Shown here in pieces: positions 43,907 to 55,010 of a stretch of DNA of 64,000 bases; the stretch's first letter is position 1; the number at the start of each line of letters is the position of its first letter. The position numbers and the translations under genes were made by a program. The notes beneath the pieces are model-generated. The model saw only the letters and a program-made list of their open reading frames with translations. It did no database searches and had not been told where the DNA came from. The stretch spans positions 66,736,685 through 66,800,684 of the forward strand of contig OW799236.1 in NCBI GenBank assembly GCA_941918925.1. Reading direction: 5' to 3'. Source of the stretch: Phyto melanocephala. Lineage: Eukaryota > Arthropoda > Insecta > Diptera > Rhinophoridae.

Positions 43907-44527
43907 TTATGGTATGTTCTCATCCCAGTCGCTTTGTTGTGCGCTGACCACTTTTTTCAAGTGTTGCTCCAACGTGCGGTTAAAACTCTCGACCATGCCG
44001 TCAGATTGTGGATGCAGTGGCGTAGTCCTCGTTTTTCGGATACCGTATAGTTCGCACATTTCCTGGAATATCGCAGATTCAAAACTTCTTCCCTGATCAG
44101 AATGTAGCTCAAGTGGAACTCCATAGCGGCAAACCCAGTTGTTCACAAATGCGTTTACGACAATTTAAGCTTCTTGGTTTGGACTTGCGTGTACCTCTGG
44201 CCATTTGCTAAAACAGTCCATTACAACTAGAACGTAACGGTTTCCAGCCTTACTGACAGGAAAAGAGCCTGCTATATTCATCGCTATTCGCTCAAACGGA
44301 GCACCTGAATTGTACTGCTGTAGCGCTCCTCGAATCCGTCTTACTGGGCCCTTGGCTGCGATACATTGTGCGCAATTTTCTAGCCAATCAGCTACAGATT
44401 GTTGACATCCAACCCAATAGAAACGTTGCTTTATCTTTTCTATGGTTTTTGTTACACCAAGATGACCACCACTTGAACCATTATGAAACTCCTTCAATAC
44501 CTCTTTGACTTTAGAGGATGGCACCAC
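43907..44527 (-). pseudogene. Integrase core of LTR element 2, catalytic Asp changed
   Basis: Minus frames 44527-44165 and 44146-43907. Zinc-binding region FHNGSSGGHLGVTKTIEKI and ENCAQC are intact (HHCC). In the catalytic core the first Asp is replaced by Asn (IAMNIAGSFP, family pattern IAMDIAGPFP). The second Asp is present in LHSDQGRSFES and the Glu in GMVESFNRTLE. A stop (TAA near 44165) breaks the core between the first and second catalytic sites. Most residues elsewhere match the family closely. Confidence 0.85.
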
Positions 44528-44628
44528 AATCAGATTTGTTGTCGATTTACCATTAGTACTTTCCCATTTGCGATAAAGGCATCAGTTAATAACCTGCAGA
44601 CTATTCCACAGCGGCCAGTATGATTTCA

Positions 44629-45068
44629 TCAGTGGACTTTCCGCTGATATTTGGTTACGGGTTGGCCTTTTATCTTCCACCTTTGCTGACATAATTTTTG
44701 CCAGTATGGGATCGCCGCTGACCAGTAACCACTTGTCTCTTTATGTGTAAGTCGAACGTCAACAACACATTCTTTTCCATCAGCTTTCGCACAATGTTTG
44801 CACTCTAATCTGCAAGGTCGTCGGGAGAGTGCATCATTTCCATGTTTAGTGCCCTTTCTGTACTGAATACTGAAATCGTAGCTCTGTAGACGTTCAGTCC
44901 AACGGGCTAGCTGTCCTTCCGGTTGTTTGAATTGTAGTAACCATCTGAGTGCAGAGCGATCGGTTCTTAGTTCAAAGTCTTGTCCATACAAATATTTGTG
45001 GTAATGCTTTACACACTCCACGACTGCCAGAAGCTCTCGTCGTGTTACACAATAATTTTTTTCAAGCT
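44629..45068 (-). pseudogene. RNase H and linker of LTR element 2
   Basis: Minus frame with RELLAVVECVKHYHKYLYGQ (catalytic Glu), LRTDRSALRWLLQFK (third Asp) and RKGTKHGNDALSRRPC, the usual end of Gypsy RNase H, where the family normally has GxxHxNADALSR; here NADAL is NDAL. A CxxxxxxCKHC-like linker follows. A frame change near 45065 separates it from RT. Confidence 0.8.
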
Positions 45069-45850
45069 TTAAAAATGTGTCCGACTGTAGTAGCCTATGA
45101 CTCTTTCTGTTCCGTTCACAACCTGCGAAAGAACACCAACTATCCCGTAGCCACTTGCATCGCTATCCAATACAAATTTCTCTCCAGCGATAGGATATGC
45201 CAAAACTGGTGCTACGCATAACAACTCCTTGAGCTTCTGAAATGCTTGTTTTTGCGCTTCAGCCCACAGGAATGGTCGTGACTTCTTGGTGAGCTCATGT
45301 AGACTTGCAGCGACACTGGCAAAATTCGGCACAAATCGCCTGTAGTAGGTACAGAGGCCTAGAAAACTACGTAACTCATGCAGATTTTTCGGGGGAGGCC
45401 AGTGCTTCACAGCTTGAGCTTTATCTTCGTCATTTGATATACCATCCTCTGCGACTCGATGCCCCAAGTATTTGACCTCTTTCTGGAACAATGCATATTT
45501 CTTGGCGCTTAGTTTAAGTCCAGCCACTGATATTCGTTTAAGAATTTCTTCTAAATTTTTCAGGTGATCTTCAAAACTTTTATCCATGACAGCTATGTCA
45601 TCAAGATACACCAGGCATGTCTTCCAATGAAGTTCCCTCAAAACGTGTTCCATTAACCTTTCGAGTGTGGCTGGAGCGTTGGAAAGTCCAAATGGCATCA
45701 CGTTAAATTGCCATAGCCCGTCACTTGCACTAAAAGCTGTTTTCTGTTATCTATCAGATATTTCTACTTGCCAATAACCACTTTGCAGGTCTAATGTAGA
45801 GAACTATTTTGTTCCAGCTAGCGTGTCCAGAGTGTCATCTATCCTTTGTA
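45069..45850 (-). pseudogene. Reverse transcriptase of LTR element 2
   Basis: The minus frame 45701-45069 has MMPFGLSNAPATLERLMEHV, catalytic VYLDDIAVM, FLGLCTYYRRFVPNFA and LDSDASGYGIVGVLS (RNase H start). Upstream in the same frame are FSTLDLQSGYWQV (first catalytic Asp present) and two stops (TAG near 45808, TAG near 45749). The fingers region before DDTLDTLAG is missing: the frame passes directly into protease-linker sequence at about 45850, implying an internal deletion. PAT in NAPAT replaces the usual PAT/PAS of the family. Confidence 0.85.
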
Positions 45851-46090
45851 GGCGGAAACGTTAAGCACTCTTACAGGAACTCTTCCGTCATTGCTGATTT
45901 TGTCAAGGGCTTTTGCTGTTAGTAAGTCACTTTTTATATCGGTTTGTTCTACCACCCACAACCGGTTGTCCACACAATCTCCCTCTATACGCGCCCATAC
46001 TACACTTTCTGCTCCTTTGTCTATGGTAAAAATATGCCTTCGACAATTGATATACCCACAAGCAGTATGGTTGCTATTTTTCTGCTGCAT
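45839..46090 (-). pseudogene. Protease-linker remnant of LTR element 2
   Basis: Minus frame of 83 codons. FTIDKGAESVV stands where aspartic proteases of these elements have a DTGA triad, so Thr is changed to Lys. RVPVRVLNVS near its end resembles the linker that normally lies well downstream of the protease. The region between is compressed, which fits an internal deletion. It runs directly into RT sequence near 45845. Confidence 0.6.
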
Positions 46091-46129
46091 AACTGATATG
46101 GAGAGTGTGGGGCCCTCGGTTATAGGAGC

Positions 46130-47559
46130 TAGCTCTTGCCCCGTAGCTCGTTTTAGTTTAACGGGGACTCATTTGATGATTTCGTGTTTGCCCGTTGCTG
46201 TTTCCAGGTGGCGAAACAGATCTAACCCGCTTCCTTGGTGCTTTGCAGTTTCGTTGAAAATGTCCACTTTTACCACAATCAAAGCATTTGGCTCTGGCTT
46301 TGCCTTGCTTTTCCTCTAACGCCTGTATAACTGCATTTTTAATTTCATTGACTATTTATATCTCCGTCTTTTTCTGCAGAAAAATCGAGATTTCTCACCG
46401 TATATATTTGTAACCTAGAGAGTAATTTTGCGGTCTCCTGTGTCAGCGCGTATGCTACGTTTTCTGCAAACGTTGATTTATGTATGCCAAACACCGCGTG
46501 CTTTATTTCTGGATCACGTATTCCATTAACAAACGTTTCAATTTTAAACTGATCCAAAAATGGGTGATTTTCACCTGGATATGTCACCTGCACCAAACGC
46601 TCGATCTCTGTTGCGAAATCTTGTAATAACTCGTTAACTTTCTGAATTCTGCCTCGTAATTCCATTCGGTATATATCGCGTTTGTGCTCGCCGCCATAAT
46701 TACGTTGTAGTGCAACCATTATGACATCGTAGTTTTCTCTGCAGCCAAGAGGTATGCTTTCCAAAACTTGTGCTGCGCTTTTAATGACAAAATAAACTCT
46801 ATAGCCTTTTCTTCATTGCTCTACATATTTCTATTGGCAACTGTCTCAAACTGAAATTTAAAAACATTAAATGGTGCACTACCGTCAAAAGTAGGGGCCT
46901 CTATTCTACTCGATATTTCTGGAATTATCCGGACTGGTCCCTTGTGACATTGAAGATCATTTATTTTTATTTCCAGATTTTTAAATTTTTCGTCAACATC
47001 TTTTCCTTGTAACTGCAATTTTTTGTCAACATCTTTGACTTGTAGTTGTAATTTGCTATTGAAGTCACTTGCTTGAGTGACTATGCAATCTTCAAGGTCA
47101 GATACTTTTTTATCAATTTTATTGACTTGCTTTTTAATGCCATCTACTCTGCTATTCACAGCTTTAGAAATTTCCTGAAGTTTTTTGTTCGTAACTCTAG
47201 AACATTCTTGAAATCTCAACTCCATTATTTTACTTTCTTCTTTTAATTCAGCTAATAATTTTTCATTATTAGCTTTAGAAGTTTCTTGAACTTCAGTTTA
47301 TAATTTTTGACTGTTAAATTCCATTTTTTTCCATCATTGCTGCAAGCATTGTACTTAAATCCATCTTGTTTGTGGTTGCTCGAGTGGAAACTTCCATTTC
47401 TTCTTTTTCGTCAAACTCGTAACCATCAATGTCAATATTACGCCGCTTAAATTCATCTAGAAGTCTCTTCTGCAATTCTACTTTATTACCTGTTGTCAAA
47501 AATGCCAGCTAATTCAATTCCTTCTTGAGTTGTTCTAGTTTAAGCTCCTCAAATTTCAT
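46130..47559 (-). pseudogene. Gag of LTR element 2: SAP-like, coiled coil, capsid, zinc knuckle
   Basis: Minus strand from an ATG at 47559 (MKFEELKLEQLKKEL). A SAP-like motif (LKKEL..TTGNKVELQKRLL) is crossed by a stop. Next, 47225-46821 is a long heptad-rich coiled coil (KLQLQ.KDVDKK repeats) ending in APTFDGSAPFNVFKFQFE, the start of the capsid-like domain. 46764-46345 continues it (RMELRGRIQKVNELLQDFA, FVNGIRDPEIKHAV). A single CCHC knuckle CFDCGKSGHFQRNC is at about 46290-46250. Stops occur near 47515, 47330, 46821 and 46345. Confidence 0.85.
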
Positions 47560-47600
47560 GTCTGCTTTTTTTTAAATGCAATTTCACTTTTGACACCAGT

Positions 47601-48138
47601 TGTTACGTCTATGCCTTATCAAACGTTGGCTTACTTCATTTAAATAAACTTTGAGTTCGTTTATTGCAATTAAGAACACTTGAAATTCGTTATAAAATAG
47701 AGAGCACTTTATTTACTTAAACAAACTCAGATATTGTTTTATAGCACTTTACTTATTTCACTTATTGTTATACACTTTTATTATCAAACTCACTTTTATA
47801 CGCGCTTTACAAGCTCTATTGTTAGACTGATCATGTTAGCTGTGTTGTTCGGCTATTTATAGTAACAGAGTGGTGTTCGGTAACATTCGACAAAGTTCTC
47901 GTATGTACACAATAGTTCATTCGTAAACCGTTACATTTAAATTACGACGTAATGTTAATGTTAAGTAATATGCCGGAATAATAAAAGAGCCTAAGAGTAT
48001 GCTACACATAATAACTCACATTAAGTTCGAACAACCAGCGAAATAAACTAATACAAACAAAACTACTGTAACTTAAACAACTACAACTAAAATAGAATTA
48101 TAATGTAAATTAAGCTATTTAAAAATAAATCTGTAACA
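47601..48138 (-). repeat. 5' LTR of element 2
   Basis: 538 bp with TG..CA ends in element sense (TGTTACAGATTT ... GACGTAACA). A TATTTATAG-like word near 47850 (ggctatttatagtaac) is a possible promoter element. It is flanked by ATAT on its outer side. Confidence 0.9.
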
Positions 48139-48142
48139 ATAT

Positions 48143-49308
48143 TTTAAATTACAGCTCCTGGAGTTGTGACAAAATAACCATATATTTTGGAAGGTCCCGT
48201 ATTCCAATAAACTGTTGATACAATAAATGCTTATGATGAAATTTGGGACCTATAATTTTGGTACCTTTTTAAGTTTTACTCTTGTATCTCTAAAGTTAAT
48301 TTATGACTGTGTATGTTTGTATGTATGTATGTTTTAGAAGTAAAGAGATTAAAATATTGCATGAATGTTTGTGTAATATGTAGTTAGTTTGTTATTTTAT
48401 TTGGGTCATCTTAATATGTTATTGCTGTTACTACAATAACACCAAAATACATATGTATGTATGTGTACATGTTTATGTGAAAATTAAACATATATTTTCA
48501 CACATGCTCACGTACGTTTTGTGTAATAACATATACATCTAGTGGATATATTATTTTACCCTAATATCATTGTAACGTATATTTTCTTTCATTATTTCGA
48601 ATATGGAAATTCAATTTAAACTGCATAGACGAGGTTGTTGTTGTTTATACTTTTTTTATTACTTCCAACAGGTATAAGTGGTACTTGTGAACAGCATACA
48701 ATCACAGTATAAAGCAAAAGAATTGATATTATAAAAAAGAATACAGAATAATTTCTAAGAGATAAATGTACTGCTACATATTATTTGATTTTTTTTGTAA
48801 AAGTTTATATTCTTTTTTTAGTCACACTATCTGCAGCATAAAAAACTTGCTCACATTAAACTCTCTGGTGTATAATCATAATTGTTAAAGAGATCTTGGA
48901 GTAAATTTTAAATGTGCGGATCCTACATCAGGACTTACGACTGTCTTAGAACTGTGCGAAATTTTTCAAAATAAAGCTTATGATCATACACAATGATGTC
49001 CGATTACATATTTTGCTCAACAGTGTATAAGCTATTAAGAGTTTTATGAAAAAATCACTATAAAATTGTAAAAAGTTGAGTCCTTTTAGTGGCGGTGTAT
49101 ATAGTCAACTATTTAGAATAAAAAACACCACTTTTTAAAATTTTTGTTTGTATGTCTATCAAACTTTCTGTCTATTGAATGAATTTTGATAAAATTTGAA
49201 CAGAAATATCTTGATGGGTTATGAAATAGGGTAATTTTTTTTTCAAGATAATATCTATCCAATTGCTAGGAAAAAATAACAATAACGAAAATATCCTGTT
49301 TTACCGAT
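48143..49308. other. 1.2 kb AT-rich spacer
   Basis: No gene or repeat end recognised. Contains a few short gtatgtatgtatg tracts near 48310 and 48450. Confidence 0.5.
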
Positions 49309-49312
49309 TTAA

Positions 49313-51130
49313 CCCATTTCCATCCAACTTTCTCATTTTGATCGGTAATTTTTCCTGCTTTACTGAACTATTATTTTTACATTTTTTACGCAGAAGTATT
49401 GTATATATTCTTAGCTTATATAAATAAGAAATAATAATTTTGTTAATAAAATATTTTTTATGTTATTCGCGATTTTTCTACACCACCATTTTTAGAGGTA
49501 TTTAATTTAACCCACCATGTATATTTATTGTACAAAAATTTAAATTGTAACTATGCAGTTTTTACAGCAACAAATAAACAAAATAAAATCAAAACAAAAA
49601 ACTAGAAAAAATATTAACACAGTTGTTGTATTTAACAGCAAATATTGCTGTTCGCAAGCTCGAACGTTGGCTGCTATTCAACATCTATAATTGAAAAAAA
49701 ATGTTCAAAGACATAAAGCGATCTATACATTTTAATAACATATAATTTGGATCTTAAAGATAAGCTTACCAAGGTAAATAAATTTTAACTTCCTGTGAGA
49801 TTGATTGGCTTATAATGTGTTTATTCCTTAGGTTAGACCGTTGATAGACATGGCATACTCAAAATACATGCAGTTTGGCATATGGAGTTCCGATTTGTCG
49901 ATCGATGAAAAAAGGTTCCATATTTCGGACGCCACTCATGTAAGATGTACATATGAAATAAACCGAGTTGATTTGGTTACAAGCTGTGGTGTCTTTGCTC
50001 TTTAAATGGTTATTTGTATAACTGTATAGCGTATGCGAGTGTCAGTGATAATTATGATCGCCAAATCGGTTACAAAATGTTGAAAACCCAAATTACCACG
50101 GCGTTTTTTTCGATAACTTTTTTACCAACTAATGTGTTTGCTTAGCGAAAAACAATTTTGTGCAACTGGAACTGTCCACAACAATAATAATTTAAAAACA
50201 AAAAATGAATTGAACCGTGGTGATTCTGACTTCCAATATGATCAAACGAACAATATATTGGCTTGTCGTTGGTCTGATAATAAAGAAGTGACAATTTGTA
50301 CTAATTTTGACCAAATTGAGCCATTTCACTCTATAAAAAGATGGAAAAAAAAGAAAAAAAAAATTCGAAAGCTATCAGCATCCGAATATGTTTTTTATTA
50401 TAACCAAGGCATGGGTGGTGTTGATTTGCATGACATTGCCGTTCAAAATTATAAAATAAATATCCGATCTAAAAAGTGGCTTGGCCGTTTTTTATTTCAG
50501 TTTTAAGCTCATCAGTTTTCAACGCATGGAAGCTAAACTGCTTTGTTTCAAAGGAAAAAACGAAAAACTTATGCCACAAAAAAGCTTTCGCATTATAATA
50601 GCAAAACAGCTTTTGCTGTCATGTAAGCGAATAGAAAAGTCTCCAGAATTTTTACCTTGTAACTTGCCAAGAGCCGATTGTGGGCACATTCCCGTAAAGT
50701 AGATAGATGGAAAGCATAGACGTTATAGATTAAAAACCTGTGAAAAGCCAATAAAATGGATGTGCCAAAAGTGTAATGTTCATTTACATTCTAAATGTTT
50801 TGAGGAGTACCATAAGAAGTAACTTTTCTAAAAAACTTAACAACTATAATTTCATAAATTTTCTTAATAAATATAATTAATAAAATCATAAGAAATTTGT
50901 GTTAATTGTATTTTTATATATGAAAAAAAAATCATATGCAATTTTTTAAAACAAAAAATAATAATGTTGAATTGCGGCCAACGTTCGCGCTTGCGAACAC
51001 CGATTTCTGACGATCTCCGTAGGGCTAGGTGAATTTTGATAACGAATTTGAATTCAGTAGCCCCATGTTATGTAGAAACCTGGATTTCATCGAATTCGGA
51101 CGACTTTTATGTTTTGCGGCTGGAAATGGG
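49313..51130 (+). mobile_element. piggyBac-type DNA transposon, 1818 bp, TTAA ends
   Basis: Flanked by TTAA (49309-49312 and 51131-51134). Terminal inverted repeats begin CCCATTTCCA on both ends. A second, longer inverted repeat of about 37 bp lies inside (49648-49684 and 50961-50999, sharing GTTCGCAAGC and CGAACGTTGG words), matching the terminal-plus-subterminal repeat layout of piggyBac elements. Between them is a degenerate plus-strand transposase gene. Confidence 0.9.
49850..50823 (+). pseudogene. piggyBac transposase, multiply broken
   Basis: Plus strand. Degenerate N-terminal blocks (FGIWSSDLS near 49872, NGYLYN..Y near 50006, FFDNFFTN near 50110) precede the best-preserved frame, 50132-50506: MCLLSEKQFCATGTV, DNKEVTICTNF, and the conserved YNQGMGGVDLHD containing the last catalytic Asp, then SKKWLGRFLF. 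After a stop the cysteine-rich C-terminal domain follows (CGHIPVK, then in-frame beyond a TAG, CEKPIKWMCQKCNVHLHSKC to a TAA near 50823). At least four breaks. The catalytic centre upstream of DNFF is largely missing, so the gene is shorter than the usual 550-600 residues. Confidence 0.85.
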
Positions 51131-51134
51131 TTAA

Positions 51135-52150
51135 AAAAAAAACTATGTAAAACGTCAGTAAAAAATAAAATCATACACAGCTTTATATAAGAAAGAGGAT
51201 TATTAAATAATTCACCCAATGTTAAAATGAAAGCAGTACAGATGAGACCAGCATGGCGGTCTGGAGCCGCTAGTTAATGTTTAAAAATTTCGCACACAAA
51301 GTCAAGACGATGGGAGCGCATCATTTTCAAGCACTACGAATCTATAATAATCAACTTATTTTTCTCGAAATAAACTTGAATGTGTTATGAAGCAAATATT
51401 AAGTACAAAAGATATCCTGCGTGAATAATTAAGGGTGTGGTTATATGTCCAAACAGTCTTACAAAAATCACCATTCAATTGAATCCTTTTAATGTTTTCT
51501 TGGAGAGTTTTCCGAAGTCAAAGATCAGTTGTAAAATGTAAAACATAAAACGATTAAAAATGTATACCACTCACTCACTCACTCCTTTTTAATTTACTTG
51601 AATAACTTCTTGGTGTGTTTATAATGTAAAGCGCACTAAGTAATAATTAGAGTTCTCTAAGATATGCCAACTTTCAAAGCCGTGCAAGTCATGACTTTTA
51701 AATTCATAATAATCGCGTATGTCACATTTCGCTTCCATCTTGCATTCTTTATTATATTTCACTTCGAATAGACCTTAATTAAAAATTATGAGTAGTTGTT
51801 TTATTTGAGAGATTCTGGTTAAAAATATGTTTATTTAAAATACATACAGGGTGTTTTTAAAGAGGATTTATATATGGGACTAACAATTATATATGATTTA
51901 GGCTATACAACCGTTTCACAGTGTATCAGTTTATATATTCGCAACTACAATAGTGAGGCCTGCATTATTTTATGTAAGCACCTCCTAGAACAAACGAAAA
52001 GTTTCAATGAAATATTGGAGATATAGAAAAGAATGTTAAGGTTCCCCCATATAGAACAATATTTTTTTATATCTGCAGAACCACAATAGTGACTTACACT
52101 AAATTTGAGGTGGGTAAGTTTTAGAAAAAACTGCATGTTTTAACATAACA
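51135..52150. other. 1 kb spacer
   Basis: Mostly AT-rich without recognised features. At 51847 acagggtgtttttaaagagg resembles a mariner terminus but no partner was found. Two diverged copies of a cacaatagtga-type phrase occur at about 51945 and 52082. Confidence 0.45.
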
Positions 52151-53206
52151 TGTTGGGGTTTGGGGGGTGCTGTTGTTACCGTTGCCAACACTACTGTCAA
52201 AATCTTACTTTATGCCGATGATATATTTATATTATTTGACTCACCATTTGGACTCCAAAAAATGATTGATGCTTTGTACAATTACTGCGTAATATGGAAA
52301 TTATAAGTAAATCTTAGGGAATCTAAATTATGGTAATGCAATCTGGTCCAAGAATCTCTAGTCGTTTAGCATTAAGTTATGGTAATGATGACATTGAGAT
52401 AGTAAATAGCTATAAATATTTGGGATTTGAAATAACCTACAATCTGTCTGTTACTACTTATTTAAAAAATAAATTAGTTACATCGAAATTAGCTATCAAT
52501 ACAACATGGACAAAATATATTAATAATCAGAATATCTCAAATAAAAACAAACTCAAAATGTTCTATGCTGCTTCCCGTTCCATAATGTTGTATGGGGCAT
52601 AGGTCTGGGGTTTTCTAAAATACGAGTTGGTTGAAAAATTGTTCTAATTGTTCTAGACTACCACGCATCCCTGCTGAACCTGTTCTGTCGCAAAACATCT
52701 TCTGGGCAAAAAAATGGAATAAATTTGCATCTGACTCTCCCTAACAATCGTCCACTTTGCACACAGTGGAAAACGGTTATACATTTACTAAAAACAAAAG
52801 AACGTGATGACAATATTCTGCAAGCTATGAATTCTCAACATCACGATATCTATTCGCAACTTAATTATAATTTCACCCTATTACTAGCTTCCAATCTTTC
52901 ATCACGTGCTACCTGTTTACTTGTGAAGGCAAGAGGGGGATTACTGAACTTGAACGGCGACCATTTAGTAATAACTCAACTACTTTATACACAATATGCA
53001 ACTTTAATCAAGTTGAGGACACTGTCCAGTTTTTGGGTATCTGTCCAATTTATAATTATCTGAGAAAAACATTGTTAAATAAAACAAATCTATGTATAAA
53101 TGAAATAATTGATATCCTTAATGGCAATAACTTTTACACACTTTACAAGTATATTGAATTATCCTTAAAATACCGTAACTTAATTATAAATGAGTATGAT
53201 GTATAA
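52151..53206 (+). pseudogene. LINE reverse transcriptase C-terminal fragment
   Basis: Plus strand: KILLYADDIFILFDS with an intact YADD box near 52199, LQKMIDALYNYC, then 52330-52602 with NSYKYLGFEITYNLS and SRSIMLYGA, then 52725-53063, and a last block reading QVEDTVQFLGICPIYNYLRK in another frame near 53010, ending at TAA 53204-53206. The C..C...QVEDT..FL..CP pattern is the CCHC-type end of Jockey/I-superfamily ORF2. Frame changes near 52630-52720 and 52960; stops at 52602 and others. It was cut at its 5' end, and no 3' tail is seen before the mariner element. Confidence 0.75.
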
Positions 53207-53262
53207 TCCTAGATTTATTGAAAACTTCATAATATTGTACTACTTTGTTATACATATGTATA

Positions 53263-54584
53263 CAAGGTGGTGCAAAAGAAATCCTCCTATCAGAAAATGC
53301 TACAAATTTTGCAATTGGCCCCTAATGTCCTGTTCTGTTTTGACATTTGTGTAGTAAACACATGCAAAATACACGTTAATAAACAATGTTACGCTACACT
53401 GCTCCAGAACGCGGAATATTGGTGACTATTTATTTGACCAATAATTGGTCGGTAACTTTGGCACAACGTGAATTTCGTCGCAGATTTCCTAGCCGTCCAA
53501 CGGCTACTGGTGAAACACTGCGACGTTTAGCCGCTCGCCTCGAAGAGACTGGCACAACACGAGATGCTGCCAGGAGTGGCAGACCCCGGAGTAGCCGTTC
53601 TGCAGAGAATATTGCTGCTGTAGCCGAGGATGTCATGGAAGCGCCGTCGACATCGACCAGACGACGTGCCACGCAAATGGCTATCAGTCGACGGTCTTTA
53701 CAGCGAATTTTGGTACAAGATTTGAAGATGTTTCCGTACAAAGTCCAGACGGTGCATCAGCTGTTAGCTGCTGACCGCCAATCGCGTCTAACATACGCTC
53801 AAGCCATCCTGAATCACCACCAAGAGGAAGATGATTTTTAATCAAAAATAATCATGAGTGATGAGGCCCATTTCCATCTTAGCGGGTACGTAAATAAGCA
53901 AAATTTACGCTTCTGGGGCACTGAAAATCCGCGTGTAACCCACGAATAGCCATTACACCCGCTCAAAGTTACTGTATGGTGTGCTGTTTTCGCTGGAGGA
54001 GTCATCGGACCTTTTTTCTTCGAAGACGTCGCGGGCCAAACGGTTACTGTGAATGGTGAGCGCTACAGAGCAATGACCAACGAGTTCTTTTTGCCGCAAC
54101 TTGATGAATTGGGATTGGAAAACATGTGGTTCCAACAGGACGGTGCAACAGCACACACTGCACGTGCCACAACCGATATGCTGAAGGATGCATTTCCCGG
54201 GCGCCTAATCTCCCGTTTTGGCGATTTGAACTGGCCAGCAAGATCGCCTGATTTGACCGCTCCAGACTTCTTTTTGTGGGGCTTTTTGAAGTCGCGGGTT
54301 TATGTCAACAAGCCTCAGACTCTTGCAGCTCTTAAAGACAATATCCGTCAAGAATGTGAGGACCTATCGCCGGAAGTTTTGGCGAAAGTGATGGAAAATT
54401 CCATAAACAGGGCTCAAATCACAATCAACTGTGGCGGCGGCCATTTACATGACATCATATTCTCGACTTGATGTAAAAAAATTAAAAGATCAAATAAAAA
54501 TACTCCACAAGAAGAATCAAAGTTTTTCATTTTTTTTTAAATTACAGCCAAAAAACATCGGAAGGTTATTTTTGCGCCACCTTG
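53263..54584 (+). mobile_element. DD41D (rosa-like) Tc1/mariner element, 1322 bp
   Basis: Inverted termini CAAGGTGGTGCAAAA (left) and, reversed at the right, CAAGGTGGCGCAAAA, flanked by TA at 53261-53262 and 54585-54586. A single intronless frame of 362 codons (53386-54471) is interrupted only by two nonsense codons. Length, TA target and inverted repeats fit a full-length mariner. It is much more GC-rich than its surroundings, as expected for a recent arrival. Confidence 0.9.
53386..54471 (+). pseudogene. DD41D mariner transposase with two nonsense codons
   Basis: Cut-and-paste transposase. Start MLRYTAPERGILVTIYLTNN at 53386. The N-terminal helix-turn-helix region (residues about 10-120) includes RPTATGETLRRLAARLE and the linker SGRPRSSRS (GRP motif), then RRRATQMAISRRSLQRIL. 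Catalytic residues: first Asp in IIMSDEAHFHL, second in WFQQDGATAHTA, third in LTAPDFFLWG. Between the second and third Asp lie 41 residues, so DD41D. Stops: TAA at 53839-53841 after EEDD F and TAG at 53947-53949 after RVTHE; reading frame is otherwise continuous, with no frameshift. Both stops look like single-base changes. Confidence 0.9.
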
Positions 54585-54586
54585 TA

Positions 54587-55010
54587 TATTTTTTCTATAA
54601 ACAAATTAAATAAAATTTTGTCTTTTGTGAGCCAGCAACGACTATGTTATGCCATATATAGATTTATAACTTTAATAATGAATTTGTAAACATATAGTAT
54701 AATTATAAAAGAAAATGTTATAAACATCTATTAATAAATAATAATATAGAATTTTATGTACCTTAAGCAAGTATTTTTAGTTTTCGCAGTACTTGGACTT
54801 CTTTTCTTTTATAAACCCATACAAAATGTGTGTCGCGGCTAGCACATACCCTTTACAGTTAATTAGGTTATATGTCTGAAATAAAGCGTCAAGTATTCAC
54901 TTCCAAGTGCTCCATCATTTCTGGTTTACCTGTATAATTTTTAAACTTTGCAATACATATCATCGGAGGCAATAATCTAGTGTTTTCTTTAAATTATTTT
55001 TTATCAAAGG
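54587..55010. other. AT-rich spacer
   Basis: No feature recognised. Confidence 0.5.

Larger units (their letters stand above)
42885..48138 (-). mobile_element. Gypsy-type LTR retrotransposon 2, ATAT TSD
   Basis: Minus-strand element with LTRs of about 523 bp (42885-43407) and 538 bp (47601-48138). A 4-bp duplication ATAT flanks it at 42881-42884 and 48139-48142. Just inside the 5' LTR a tggtgtcaaaagtg sequence (47585-47598, minus) resembles a tRNA-Leu primer site, and a G/A-rich tract precedes the 3' LTR. Order is SAP-like domain, coiled coil, gag, CCHC knuckle, protease remnant, RT, RNase H, integrase. There is no envelope frame: the integrase stop is 12 bp from the 3' LTR. Confidence 0.9.

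Noticed and set aside
45891..46319. Plus frame of 142 codons
   Set aside because: Antisense shadow of the gag/protease region of LTR element 2; no motif of its own.
51847..51870. acagggtgtttttaaagagg, resembling a mariner terminus like that near 9350
   Set aside because: No matching inverted end or transposase fragment nearby; a single short word is not enough.
53430..53741. Minus frame of 103 codons, with others at 53953-54241
   Set aside because: Antisense shadows of the GC-rich mariner transposase.
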